Assembly: GCA_030490835.1 (NCBI GenBank)
Contig: CM059977.1
Coordinates: 8,770,765 to 8,834,764 of the forward strand
Direction: 5' to 3'
DNA: 64,000 bases
From: Annona cherimola
Lineage: Eukaryota > Streptophyta > Magnoliopsida > Magnoliales > Annonaceae
This document shows positions 24,091 to 34,303 of this stretch, piece after piece. The notes under the pieces were generated by a model. It was not told the origin of the DNA. It worked only from the letters and a program-made list of their open reading frames with translations, and did not search any database. Position numbers and translations under genes: made by a program. Position 1 is the stretch's first letter, and every line of letters begins with the position of its first letter.

Positions 24091-24827
24091 CATTTTATCA
24101 TGGACCAGTCAAAATGGCTCCTCAGAGTCAAAGCAAGAAGAAGGAAAAAGAATGATCGGCTTCAGTAGTTTAGTTTTGTACGTGTGCGTGACTGCATGCT
24201 CCATGATTGCATTATTTAAAACAACTTACATAACAGATAACAGGCGGGAAGGCGCATTTGGATCATAGTTAAGTAGCAAAGCTGCCTTTAATGGTTCACC
24301 TGCATGGACAAAGATACTCTTACTCATCATACCTAAGATATAAAAACTGATCTTTTAAAGGGGAACTAGCTCTTATGATTCTTACCAGAAGAACCAATAT
24401 GATTAGAAGCCCACTTCTCCCAGACTCTATGTGCGAAAGCCCAATCCACCATTATGGCTTTTAAGAATTGTATATTTTCAATTTCACACAATAAAGAGAA
24501 CCTGACAGCTGATGCACTGGAAAATTTCCTATATTAGCTCTAAATATATTCTAAGTTAAAAAATAGCTCTAAACAAGGAACTGTACATTAAAAAAAAAAA
24601 AAAAAAAAAGAGCGTGAGCATGAGGAATAAATCTAGAGATAACCTTGCAAAAGAAAGATCAGCAAAATCTAGCTAGTTGAGTGAAGCTCAAATAGCATGA
24701 AGCAACTCAAATCCCCTTACTCTAGAAACACAATATGATCAAAATTGAGTTCTCGAGTATGTCTTTCAATGGGATTAAAGTCTCTATCCAAAAGATTGGT
24801 AAGGGAAAACAATGCATTATCTTGCCC
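24091..24827. other. PPR gene 3' flank
   Basis: It contains an A run (24591-24609) and otherwise unremarkable AT-rich DNA. The part next to the stop codon is probably the PPR 3' UTR. Confidence 0.4.
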
Positions 24828-26309
24828 TCAGATTTCTACATATATCAGTCGATCCTTTCTGGCCATTATAGGCTTTACTTTCATCAGTTGCTGATATCTG
24901 TTCTTGATCTCATGTTCAATTTTCTGGTGGAGATCTTTTGGCAAATTAGGTACACCCATTAAGCTTAAAGTATCACAAACCAATTTGAATGTGTATTCTC
25001 TAGGGATTGATCCTCCTTCCACCATTTCCACCAAATAATCTCGAGCTTCCACTGGCCTTCTTGATTCACAGAGGGCATGGATGATGGGGGTATAAGAACT
25101 GGAAGTGGGGATACCATGGTTCCGCAACTTCATGTTATGCAACATTTCAACGGCTCTGTCTATCTCATTAACAGCACTATAGTATCTAATGAAGGAATTG
25201 TACGTGACCCTATCTGGAGTACATCCCTTAATAAGCATGTCATTGAAGAGCTCAAGTGCCCTGCCTATACGATATGTCTTGCAGAGGCCATCAATCAAGC
25301 AGTTGTAAGTCACAACATCTGGGACAAAGCCCTTCAAAAGCGTATGTCGAAACATGTGGTTTGCCTCCCACAGCCTCCTCCTTATGGCCTTGCGGCACCC
25401 GGTTTGCAAGCTATGCTTGCAATAAAACCCAATTAAGATTGTATACGTAAATGCATCTGGTGGGCACCTAGAACCTGGCATTTCCATCTGATCCAGCAAG
25501 AACCTTGCCTTCTTGAAATAGCCAACTCTACAAAGGGAGGAGATTATTACGTTGAAAGCGATCGCGTCAGGCTTACAATGGAACTGCTTCATCCGATAGA
25601 ACGTCGCCAATGCTTCATTCACCAGACCTTCTTCCCCAAGGAACTTTATAACACAGGTCATGGTTGCGGTAGTTACAAGATCACCCTTTCTTCCAGCCAT
25701 TTCCCTAAGGAATTGCCAAAGCTTCTTCAGGCCATTACCTTTCACCAAGACATATGCCATCTCCCTGCAAGTAGCCTCAACGTGAACAAATCCACATTCC
25801 CTTTCAACCCAGGAGTAGAATTCCAAAGCTCTATTGACTCCCCGCTCAACGACAAGAGGTTCCCGATAAGCAGCAGGTCCACGTGGGCGACGCCCATTTC
25901 GGAAGTCCTCCGCTTCCTGCCGGAGGTCCCTCTGTTTCAGAGGGGCACGCCTCCGGAACCCCTCCTGCCGCCCGACCGACCGTGGGCTCTGGAAGAAGAG
26001 CTTGGGGACGGCCCTCAAGACGTCGCGTACGGCGTCGACAGTCCATACAGCGGAGCTGCAAGGAACAAAGGGACAGTTCTGAAGCAACTGGCCCGTTGCT
26101 TGCCGGACTAGAGATTCATGGGATTGCGTTTGCATCGAAAAGGTGGAATTTTTCTGGGCTACAGATGAAAACGCATGGCACGTATCGTCCGGCAGAGAAG
26201 AGAGCGGCTGGAATCTAAGGGCAAGCAGCCTATGAAGCTGAAGGGGCATATCGCAGCAGCGGTAGCCCGCCATCGATCTTTTGATAGAAAAGCCGGCGGC
26301 GGCGGCCAT
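24828..26309 (-). CDS. P-class pentatricopeptide repeat protein (At1g77405-like)
   Basis: A single uninterrupted frame of 493 codons, as usual for plant PPR genes. The N-terminus (MAAAAGFSIKRSMAGYRC) is basic and free of acidic residues, consistent with a mitochondrial or plastid transit peptide. A conserved pre-repeat block follows: AVPKLFFQSPRSVGRQEGFR (100-119), GPAAYREP, ALEFYSWVERECGFVH and CREMAYVLVKGN. PPR motifs run from about 193 to 450, including EALATFYRMKQFHCKPDAIAF, KARFLLDQM...PPDAFTYTILI, GFVPDVVTYNCLIDGLCK, ALELFNDMLIKGCTPDRVTY and AVEMLHNM. The C-terminus has none of the E, DYW or SMR extensions, so it is P-class. Such proteins bind organelle RNA one base per repeat; the target is unknown. 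Similarity to At1g77405 is from memory of its pre-repeat block. Confidence 0.92.
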   Translation of the reverse strand: MAAAAGFSIKRSMAGYRCCDMPLQLHRLLALRFQPLSSLPDDTCHAFSSVAQKNSTFSMQTQSHESLVRQATGQLLQNCPFVPCSSAVWTVDAVRDVLRAVPKLFFQSPRSVGRQEGFRRRAPLKQRDLRQEAEDFRNGRRPRGPAAYREPLVVERGVNRALEFYSWVERECGFVHVEATCREMAYVLVKGNGLKKLWQFLREMAGRKGDLVTTATMTCVIKFLGEEGLVNEALATFYRMKQFHCKPDAIAFNVIISSLCRVGYFKKARFLLDQMEMPGSRCPPDAFTYTILIGFYCKHSLQTGCRKAIRRRLWEANHMFRHTLLKGFVPDVVTYNCLIDGLCKTYRIGRALELFNDMLIKGCTPDRVTYNSFIRYYSAVNEIDRAVEMLHNMKLRNHGIPTSSSYTPIIHALCESRRPVEARDYLVEMVEGGSIPREYTFKLVCDTLSLMGVPNLPKDLHQKIEHEIKNRYQQLMKVKPIMARKDRLIYVEI

Positions 26310-26604
26310 TGATGCGTGAAAAAGTTGGGTTTTTACTGATTACAGGCAAAATAAAGTCCTACGAAAACGGACTGGGAATAGCGGCCAAGACAGAACCAAA
26401 AATATTTTGAGAAAAGAGGGGGAAGGAAGGGGAAGGGTCCCTCACATTGGACGGTTCTGGTGATCTGTTGCTCCAAGCTGCGTAGGTGCCGTCTTCCTCG
26501 GCTTTGCCCTTTTCTTACTTCCTCTGATGGTAGTTAAAAACAACAACGGACGGCTGGCTGCATTTGTTATTTGTAATAGTTCAAGGTGCTTTGTAACTAT
26601 GAAA
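26310..26604 (-). promoter_or_regulatory. PPR gene upstream region
   Basis: The first 300 bases before the PPR start are of mixed composition with purine-rich stretches. No clear TATA box; the MITE at 26605 marks its outer limit. Confidence 0.35.
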
Positions 26605-26874
26605 CTTTTTCCACGTAAATTTTTCAATTTAAATTTTTCTGCACTCCATCACTACCTTATTTTTTAATTATTTCTTTACATCTTCTAATATGTATATCCT
26701 ACTTTTTAATTATTTCTACACAACTATCTATATAATTAACTTATTTATTTTAACTTTATTTTATTAACTTATCATCATTATCCATATTGTATCATATTAT
26801 TTTTTATCAATTTAAAAGTGTTTACACATAAAACTTTTCATTAAAATTTTATCATTTCCCAAATATATCCAAAA
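26605..26874 (+). mobile_element. Tourist-like MITE (family A)
   Basis: Interior landmarks: CACTCCATCACTACCTTATT, ACAACTATCTATATAATTAA, TATTTTAACTTTATT, TATCATATTATTTTTTATCA. The 3' part ends ATTTCCCAAATATATCC. The termini are eroded. Confidence 0.6.
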
Positions 26875-26993
26875 GAAAAGAGAGTTCAAGAACGAACTTC
26901 AAATCCGTCTCGGCTCAAGTTCATAGATCATAATCTCTTGCTCGTCCAAGCGACTTAAGATGACCAATTTGCGAAAACAAAAAAAACAATTCA

Positions 26994-27898
26994 GGATGCG
27001 TTTGGCTAAAATAAAAACCGTTCAAATAAAACTTTTCAATCTAAAGTTTTTCACTATCCGAAATGATTTTATTTTTTAATTATTTATTCACATCTTCTTA
27101 TATAACTATTAAAGTTCTTAACCATGTTTCATATATAATTATCTTACTTTCCCCTTATTTATACACAACTATTTATAAATTATTATTTATTTTAATTTTA
27201 TTCTCTTTATTCATCATATTACTTCTATTTAGGAGTTTTAATGATCATAGTCAACCCGTCAACCCCTTCGTCCAACCCGTTTATAAATGGGATTGGGTTG
27301 TGATTTTTGAATAAATGGGTTATAATCCGCCAAGCCGTTTAACCATTTAATTAAATAAATGAATTAGTGTTGAGATTTTATAACTCGTCAATCCGTTTAG
27401 TAACTCATTTAATTCGTTCAACCCATTTAACTACCTTAACTCATTTAAGTATTATATATATACATGTAAACCTCTTGGTTATTTTCCTTTTTAAGTCTTC
27501 CGCAAGTAATCTAATTTTCATTTTTCCACTGCTGCCTTAATTTCATTTTTCCGTTACTGCTCTATTTTCATTTCACATACGCTGAAAACACCCTCTTGTC
27601 TCTCCCTGCGAGATCATCATCGACGAGAGTTTAGGCTTTCAGGTTATTTGTTATACAACCCGTTAACTACCCAACAACCTATTTATTAAATGGGTTGTAA
27701 ATATGTTAGAATTAAAGTTTTTTAAACAGGTTAATAAACGGATTAGAGTTGTAATATTTTAAATGAGTTAGGATTAGGATTAGGCTCTAACCTATCCAAC
27801 TCGATCCGTTAACAACCTACCTCTATTATATCATATCATTTTACACAAATTTAAAATTTTTTCATGTTAAATTTTTATTATCTCATAAATGCACCCCA
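26994..27898 (+). mobile_element. Tourist-like MITE split by a later insertion
   Basis: The 5' part is 26994-27229 (GGATGCGTTTGGCTAAAAT to CATATTACTTCTATT). The 3' part resumes at 27822 (TCTATTATATCATATCATTT) and ends near TGCACCCC at 27898. The two halves join perfectly on the family consensus around CTATTATATCA, which fixes the insertion point. Confidence 0.75.
27230..27821. mobile_element. 592-bp element inserted in a Tourist MITE, TSD TCTATT
   Basis: It is bounded by TCTATT at 27224-27229 and at 27822-27827. The left end TAGGAGTTTTAATG and the reverse complement of the right end GGTAGGTTGTTAACG are weakly similar. The interior is rich in AACCCGT/AACCCATTTAA phrases, as seen in some plant hAT derivatives. 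No coding frame. The superfamily is uncertain. Confidence 0.55.
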
Positions 27899-28279
27899 AG
27901 TAAGTTCGGGTTTATTTATGGTTGCACGTGTGACTGGCTTAGTCGGTGAACTTGGCCAGCTTTACAAATGACCCCAGATGAGAAGGGGGGATTGTTTTGT
28001 AAGCTTGTTTGTAGTTTACTGTAATTGGGATTTCAATTCCCTGCATTTCTACGGTAAATTGTTGCTTGCATCTATAAATCAATTGGATTTGGATCTTAAA
28101 AGTTCGCCAGTTTGCCTTCCCTTTAAAATAAAGGAAAAAAATAAAAATTTAATTTCCAAATCCACACTTTGGGAGTTGTTTTGAACACGAAGACATAATT
28201 TGTAGGATCGATGATGCCATCGGCAATTGACTAGAAATTCAGTTTAAAGGCTATTTGTGTAGACTCGGCCTAAAAATAT

Positions 28280-28390
28280 ATTTTTTATTTTTCAAAATTA
28301 AATTTATAAATTAAGTTTTACCATTTTTTATGTTTAATTATTTTTTGGATTTTTAAAATGCCGTGGCATTTTCGTTTAAATTTGGTTTTT
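28280..28390. mobile_element. Partial hairpin MITE (family B)
   Basis: It carries AAGTTTTACCATTTTTTATG and ATGCCGTGGCATTTTCG, matching one arm and the loop of family B. The other arm is missing. Confidence 0.4.
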
Positions 28391-28758
28391 GAAATTTAAA
28401 GTATTTGACTTTGTCCAAATGGTAAAGAGCTCAAGCACCCCTTATAGGGTCCTTCTCGGCTCGACTTCAAACCAAAGTTATATCGATTAAAAAACTATTT
28501 AACTAATTTAAAATATATTGTAAATAAATATCAATTCAAAATAGTACATATATGTGCAATAAAATTTTTTTATTGATACCTCCTTCATCTTGGAAGATCA
28601 AAAAACTAATAGAGAGCATCTGTACCAAAGGCGCAATTGGGCAAATGAGGCAAGCGCTTCCTCCCAACCTTGACTTGGATACGTCTGACACTAAAAACAC
28701 TTGTACACATTCATGTCAACCATTTCATCATCAGTTGAGGCTATACATGCAATAAACT

Positions 28759-29037
28759 TGGGGTGTGTAACGTGTTTGGGAGGTAACAAATTTTTTCAAT
28801 GAAAAATTGTAATATAAAAATTTTTGAATTAGAAAAAAATAATATAACATAATAAGAGTAATCATGAGAAAAAAATAAAATTAAAATAGACAAGTTACTT
28901 ATGTCGGTGATTATGTAAAAATCATTGAAAAGTATGATACTTGTATAGTAATATATAAAAATGATTACAAAATAGAGTAATCACAGACAATGAAAATTTT
29001 ATCTTGACAGTTTTTACTTATTGCCAAACACATCTGA
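28759..29037 (-). mobile_element. Tourist-like MITE (family A), shared by both duplication copies
   Basis: Starts GGGGTGTGTAACGTGTTTGG and ends TTGCCAAACACATC. The same element sits at 57632-57890 in the partner copy, so it predates the segmental duplication. Confidence 0.65.
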
Positions 29038-29249
29038 TATTTAAAAGTTTTAACATATTTATAAGTATTATCAAACAATTTTAGTTTCATAATAGATAAT
29101 TATTATTTTATGATAAATGTTTGTTTTCTAATTAATGATAGCCATAGGTTTTATAAAATCACTTGGTAGGCAAAACATAAGCAGTTCAGCTTGCATGGAA
29201 AGTTTTAAAAAGGAAAAAAAAAAAAAAATTTAGACAAATCACTGTACCT

Positions 29250-29546
29250 TTTGGGTGTGTTTGTTTAGGACAAAAAAGTGTTAACTAAAACTTTTCAATC
29301 TAAAACTTTTCACTCTCCATAATTATTCTATTTTTTAATTATTTTTTCACATTTTTCTATACAAACTACCCTACTTTTCAATCATTTCTACACAACTACC
29401 CATATAACTAACCTATCTATTTTAACTTTATTCTCTTTACTCCTCATCATTACTCCTATTATATCACATCATTTTCTATTGATTTGACAACTTCTACTCC
29501 AAAAACTTTTCATCAAAAGTTTTACCTCCAACCAAACACACCCTTT
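29250..29546 (+). mobile_element. Tourist-like MITE with TTT target duplication
   Basis: The element is 29253-29543, from GGGTGTGTTTGTTTAGG to ACCAAACACACCC, flanked by TTT on both sides. The partner copy near 58085 reads GTACCTTTTGTTTGGTTGAA with no element, a direct empty site. This is the best-preserved family A copy. Confidence 0.85.
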
Positions 29547-29743
29547 ATTGGTTGAATATAACTGATAACGGGGGTGCATATATCACAGCACGAAGGGGAC
29601 ACTGCGTGCAGTCAGCTTTTGCCAATAGCATCCGTACACCATCGTATTCTCCCCTCAACCACTGCAGGGGCAGCGCTAATCAAGGGTGGGTGTGCCGTTT
29701 TCCAACGACAGCTTTTTAATTTTGAGAAAATAATATGATCTAG

Positions 29744-30012
29744 TGGTGTGTTTTGTAATGAATAAAATTTTTGATAAAAAATTTTAAAAGATAAAAGTTG
29801 TCAAATGATATGATATGATAGGGGTAATGATGAGTAGTAAAGAGGATAAAGTTAAAATAGATAAGTTAGTTGTGTGGATAGTTGTGTAGAAATGATTGAA
29901 AAGTAGAGTAGTTGTATAGAAAAATATGAAAAAAATAATTAAAAAATATGATAATTGTGAAAAATGAAAAGTTTTAACTTGACATTTTTTATGGATTGTC
30001 AAACATACCCTG
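29744..30012 (-). mobile_element. Tourist-like MITE (family A), absent from partner copy
   Basis: It runs from GTGGTGTGTTTTGTAATG to TTGTCAAACATACCC. At the matching place (about 60478) the partner copy runs through without it. It landed inside an older, decayed family A copy that continues to about 30210. Confidence 0.7.
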
Positions 30013-30829
30013 TAATGTTAATTATGAAAAGTAAAAAGAATAAAGTTTAAATAGATAGTTTAAATATATAGATAATTGTGTAAAATTAATTAAAAAGTAA
30101 GATAATTATATAAAAAATGATAAATGATAAAAAAAGTAATTGTTGAAAGTGAAAAACTTTTAATTAAAAATTTTTAATTTAAAATATTTTTAGTATAAAG
30201 AAACACTCCCCAGAAAAAATAGATTGGAGGGTGTGAATTGTTCAAAATGTTTCCATAGATTTACACATATTATCAAACGATATTAGTTTTATAGTATATT
30301 ATTATTATTTTTTTATAAATATTTATTTTCTAATTGAATATCAATTTTATAAAATCACGAGATGAGAAACAGGCATTTCAATTTTCAACTTGCATGGAAA
30401 GTTTTTTAAAAAATATTGCACAAAGCAGTGCACCTTTTATTGGTCGCATATGTAGTTGATCACGTGGTGCATATATCACAACATAAAAAGACTATTACTA
30501 TCTGTCTGACTGTTGAATCGTGATTCTTTACGTCCGGGCTAAGTCCCAGCCAACTGTGTCCGCTACCCGCATGCCGTTGGATTGGGCGGGATGAGTCGTG
30601 GCCGTCCGATGGAAAAATTGCTGACTCATCCTTGCGGGCAGCGTGCAAATTCCACGAACCAGCCTTCCGCGAGCTCTCTCCGCCTGCTTTCTTTCTCCCT
30701 CTCTCCACGACATCGAGTTCTCCGTCGGCCCTCTCTCTCTCTCTCTCCCCCTTCCGTCGACAGCTCCCCATTGTCGCCTCTCCTCTCTAGCCTCTCTGCA
30801 CCGGCAATCAGCGGAACTCCCTTCCAGAT

Positions 30830-31954
30830 TCAGGTGAGACCCCTTTTCTCTCGATTTCTCCCTCCAAAATGCATGAAAAATGCAGCAGGGAGTGCCGTTG
30901 ATGAAAAATGCCTGATGGTTTCTTCAGGCAAGACTTCAGCTGCAGAGCTGGCTGTGGTAGGCAATGAACCACCGTCCTTGGCTCACTCAAGAACTCGTTG
31001 CCACCAAGCTTAGGCTGCAGGGAATCATTAGGATCGTCCTCCGCCGTTGATGGTTGGCTTCCGGCGTTTCTGATGGCGGTGCTTCAATTTCTTTGACATA
31101 GTATCTCACGCTTACACGCTCAAACATGCTGCTATTTTTTATGGCATGATCGTATGCAGCCTCTGCACCCGAATTCCAGAGCGATCAAGCGGACCAAATC
31201 GAGAAAACCTTGCCTTCAGCTGTTTGTGAGATGGCAACACTGTTTTGGGCGGGAATTTAATCATTAATGCTATTTGCACCACCGCCTTTGCTGCAAGTTC
31301 CGGCTTCCTCAGAGTCTCCGCTGGCTTGACCGACTTTGTCACCATAATTATCTCTTTGTGCTCTCCCTTCTGCACCTCTACTGTCTTCTGGCCTCCGGCC
31401 TTTTTCTCTGCAACTAGTGCCTTCATTTCCTTCAGCTTCTTCAATCTTTTAGCAGACATCTCTTGCTGCCGATCAGAAGGACCTCGTTTGTGGCCCATCT
31501 TTGTGGGATCATCTGACCTTGACACATGCTTTGATGATTTGAGAGCAAAAGGTGGTTCTATCCGCTCCCCTCTAGGAGAACTCTCAGCATTACCAACTCC
31601 AAGTTCCAACAGTGGTTTGCTCACACTGGTTTTGGAAGCACGAACTTCAGAAGTCTCAGGTTCACTTGCTGGTGGCAGAACTAAGCTCTTTTGGTAGACA
31701 AGTGATCTAAATCTCAGGAAGACATGGCGCACAATCTCTGGACCATTACGTTCAATACCATGGACAAGATCCAAGGCAAGAACCAAAAGATCGCTAACAA
31801 CCTGTGGAAGCTCAATCTCAACAGTTCCAGTGTCTGTTTTTGGTGCTGAAATGGTGGGGCCAGGGGAGCTAAGAATACCACCAACTCCATCATCTGTCTT
31901 CTGCATTTCCACTTGTGGATGCTCTGTAACAGATTTTCCTGAAGACTTTCTCAA
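30830..31954 (-). pseudogene. Captured fragment of a plant PWWP-domain protein gene
   Basis: On the minus strand inside the outer MULE. It matches the region after the PWWP domain of the plant family that includes the Polycomb-interacting PDP proteins: VVSDLLVLALDLVHGIERNG, VRHVFLRFRSLVYQKSLVLP, DDPTKMGHKRGPSDRQQEM, SAKRLKKLKEMKALVAEKKA, LMIKFPPKTVLP, KARFSRFGPLDRSGIRV. Past about 31165 the match resumes in another frame (AYDHAIKNSSMFERVSVRYY) and then again as LQLKSCLKKPSG at about 30920, a family signature. The stretch FWKSST...DAQ expected after GIRV is missing. The PWWP domain itself is absent. It is a broken gene fragment with a deletion and frameshifts; the intact frame at 31139-31954 spans 271 codons but starts at an internal methionine. 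Confidence 0.8.
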
Positions 31955-31959
31955 AGAAT

Positions 31960-32260
31960 CACCACCTTTATGCGGGAGAGAGGGAGAAAGAAAGCAGGCG
32001 AAGAGAGACCAGAGAGGAGAGAGGCGAAAAATCTCACAGCTCTGTTGCTGTCGCCGGAAGATGTGCGGCCTACTGGGAGAGGGAGAACTCGACGCTGGAA
32101 AGGGAGAGGGAGAGGGAGGGGGAGAGACGTCGGGTGGCGGAAAGGGAGAGGGAGATAGATCTCCCTAGCTCGGACGATGGGACAGAGATCGGGCAAGGTA
32201 GGGAAGCGGAATGGGAGAGAGGGAGAAAGAAAGCAGGCGGAGTGGGTGGGAGGAGGGTTT
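31960..32260. repeat. Purine-rich module shared within the MULEs
   Basis: GGGAGAGAGGGAGAAAGAAA followed by GCAGGCG occurs at about 31975 and 32215. The same phrase occurs inverted (CGCCTGCTTTCTTTCTCCCT) at about 30686 and in the inner MULE at about 32839. It probably derives from the 5' UTR of a captured gene or from MULE subterminal sequence. Confidence 0.6.
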
Positions 32261-32583
32261 TTTCAATTTTTCCGTTTTGTTTTGTCGCCTTTGGCTGAAA
32301 GTCGCAGGGAGCCGCCTGTAATTTTTCCATCGCACGTAGGGGTGCAACTTGGTACCGGGTCGGTCCGAACCCGCCCAACCCGATCCGGTACCAAAACCAA
32401 AAATGGGTTTTATTTTTTAGATTTTTTTCAAAATAGAACCGGTTTCAACCCGACCTGTAGAAACCCGAAACCAAAACTGTGTTCACATCAACCCGGTACC
32501 AAAACCCGACCCGGTCCGAACCCGGTGTAATTTATATAATTTTTCATAATTTATACATGTTTTTTTGTAATATTAATAAATAT

Positions 32584-34303
32584 GAGACATAATTCTTTAC
32601 GCCCGGGCTAAGTCTGCCTAACTGCGTCCGCTCCCCGCACGCCATTGGATTGGGCGGGACGAACGACAGTCGTACGATGGAAAATTTTTAGCCGGCTCCC
32701 TGCAACTTCCAACAAACGCAGAAAAAGAAAACGGAAAAATTCAAAGCAACCCTCCGCCCACCCACTCCGCATGTAATCTTTCTCCCTCTCTACACGGATT
32801 CCATTTCTTCCACGGCATCGACTTCCCGCGAGCCTTTCCGCCTGCTTTCTTTCTCCCTCTCTCCACTGCATCGAGTTCTCCGCCGACCCCCTCTCTCTCC
32901 CTCTTCCGTCGACAGCTCCCCATTGGCTGAAAAAAGCAGAAGAAGAAGACATGAAAAATCATAGCTACGGATTTTGATAAAAATAAAAAGGGAAAACACG
33001 AGAGGGTTTCACCTCTGGGAAGCTCCGGAAAAATTCCCTTTTTCGCTCTCTATAGCTTTCGCTCTCTCTTTTTTAAGGTTTTGTATTTTTATATTTCTTT
33101 TTCTTTCTTTCTCCGTTTCTGTGCGTTGAATTCTGTATTTTCTCATCTGTTTTTTTTTCCTTGATTTTTGTGGTGTTTTCTGGTTTTTTCGGGTTGGAAT
33201 TACCATGAGATTTTCAAGGTCGGTGAACAGGGTGAAATGCAGGGCCTTTTCAGTTACTCGTTAGAAATCTTTGTAATTTTCCCCCTTTTTGATGCAGTAT
33301 CTTCTCGCCAGGATTTCGTCTGCATAGTTGATTTTGCCGCTTGATTTTTTTATTTTTTATTTTTTGATAAAAAGCTGGTTGAATTTTTATTTTGTCTTTT
33401 CTTTGAAAAAAAAATCAGTGAAGGGTTTGGGGTTTAATATCGGAATTGGAGTTGTGAAAAAATTTTCATTTTCTGGGAGACTGGTTTTGCTTGTAAGACA
33501 GCGAATTTTGGTAGGATTTTCATTGAATCAGCATTGCAGTTGTAGAATTTGATATTTTTTTGCAAGTTTCTGAAGTTTAACTATGGTTTAAGTTTTGTAA
33601 AATGGAAGATCGATTGGTTTTCTCGTGTTTTGTAATTTGATGCAAGAGAAAGAGAGGATGATGACGAGATCAATTCCTATCCGAGCCTAGTGATCATGGT
33701 AGGTAGAGAATCGGTAAGCGCCGCAGTAAATCTTCAGCATAATTTCGTTCCAACGCTGCCGCTGATGCAGGGCATGAAATTAGTTATGACTAGTGATGGA
33801 GCAACCGTCTACAAGCCGCCGGAGAATTCCCCTACATTCCACAACGGCGAGGGCGAAGCTCTTGTCGCCCCTGTGGGCTCCACCACACCCATTGCCCACC
33901 ATCAACCCATGAGAAGAAAGCGCGGCCGGCCGCAGAAGTACGGTGCCGGTGGCACTGTGGCTTTCACATCGACGCCCATCAACTCCATGCCTCTACCTTC
34001 GCCCCCGACACCACCTAGTGGAGGAAACAGCGGCAGGTTTTCTTTTCCACCGCGCCCTCGTTTATGAAAGAAGGTGAGGGGGCGGCCACCGGGTTCCAAC
34101 AAGAAGCAGCAGATGGTTGCTTTGAATTTTTCCGTTTTCTTTTTCCGCCTTTGCTGAATGTCCAGGGAGCAGGCTGAAATTTTTCCATCGCACGACTGTC
34201 GTTCGTCCCGCTGAATCCAACGGCCTGCGGGTGGCGCGTTGGCAGCATGCGGGCAGCGGCCGTAGTTAGACGGACTTAGCCTGAACGTAAAGAATCACGC
34301 CTC
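32584..34303. mobile_element. Inner Pack-MULE carrying an AHL gene fragment
   Basis: The left end GAGACATAATTCTTTACGCC and the reverse complement of the right end GAGGCGTGATTCTTTACGTT match each other and the outer MULE ends. The inverted ends are about 170-190 bases long (through AAAACGGAAAAATTCAAAGC on the inner side). AT-rich flanks (AATAAATAT and TATTAATAT) give only an imperfect 9-bp duplication. The space between holds a CT-rich leader-like stretch (32748-32935), a likely 5' UTR with intron (to about 33690) and an AT-hook coding fragment. Confidence 0.8.
33696..34123 (+). pseudogene. Captured 5' fragment of an AT-hook (AHL) DNA-binding protein gene
   Basis: It opens MVGRESVSAAVNL, then MKLVMTSDGATVYKPPE, typical of AHL N-termini. 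The first AT-hook is RRKRGRPQKYG followed by TVAFTSTPIN. An in-frame TGA at 34065 breaks the frame, and immediately after it, in the same frame, the second AT-hook reads VRGRPPGSNKKQQM. This is the type-II AHL arrangement. The PPC/DUF296 domain that should follow is absent: the sequence runs straight into the MULE inverted repeat at about 34120. AHL proteins bind AT-rich minor grooves and affect chromatin and growth; this copy cannot encode a complete one. Confidence 0.82.

Noticed and set aside
25578..26111. 177-codon plus-strand frame across the PPR gene
   Set aside because: It is antisense to the PPR coding sequence and lacks a recognisable family.
28397..28460. Functional tRNA gene (TCCAAATGGTAAAGAGC with GGCTCGACTTC)
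   Set aside because: No complete cloverleaf can be drawn and the partner copy at about 57325 lacks the B-box half.
30582..31013. 143-codon plus-strand Ser/Leu-rich frame at the left of the outer MULE
   Set aside because: The coding signal is on the opposite strand (LQLKSCLKKP of the PWWP fragment); the plus-strand frame comes from CT-rich DNA.
31245..31697. 150-codon frame opposite the PWWP fragment
   Set aside because: Antisense to the recognised captured coding sequence.
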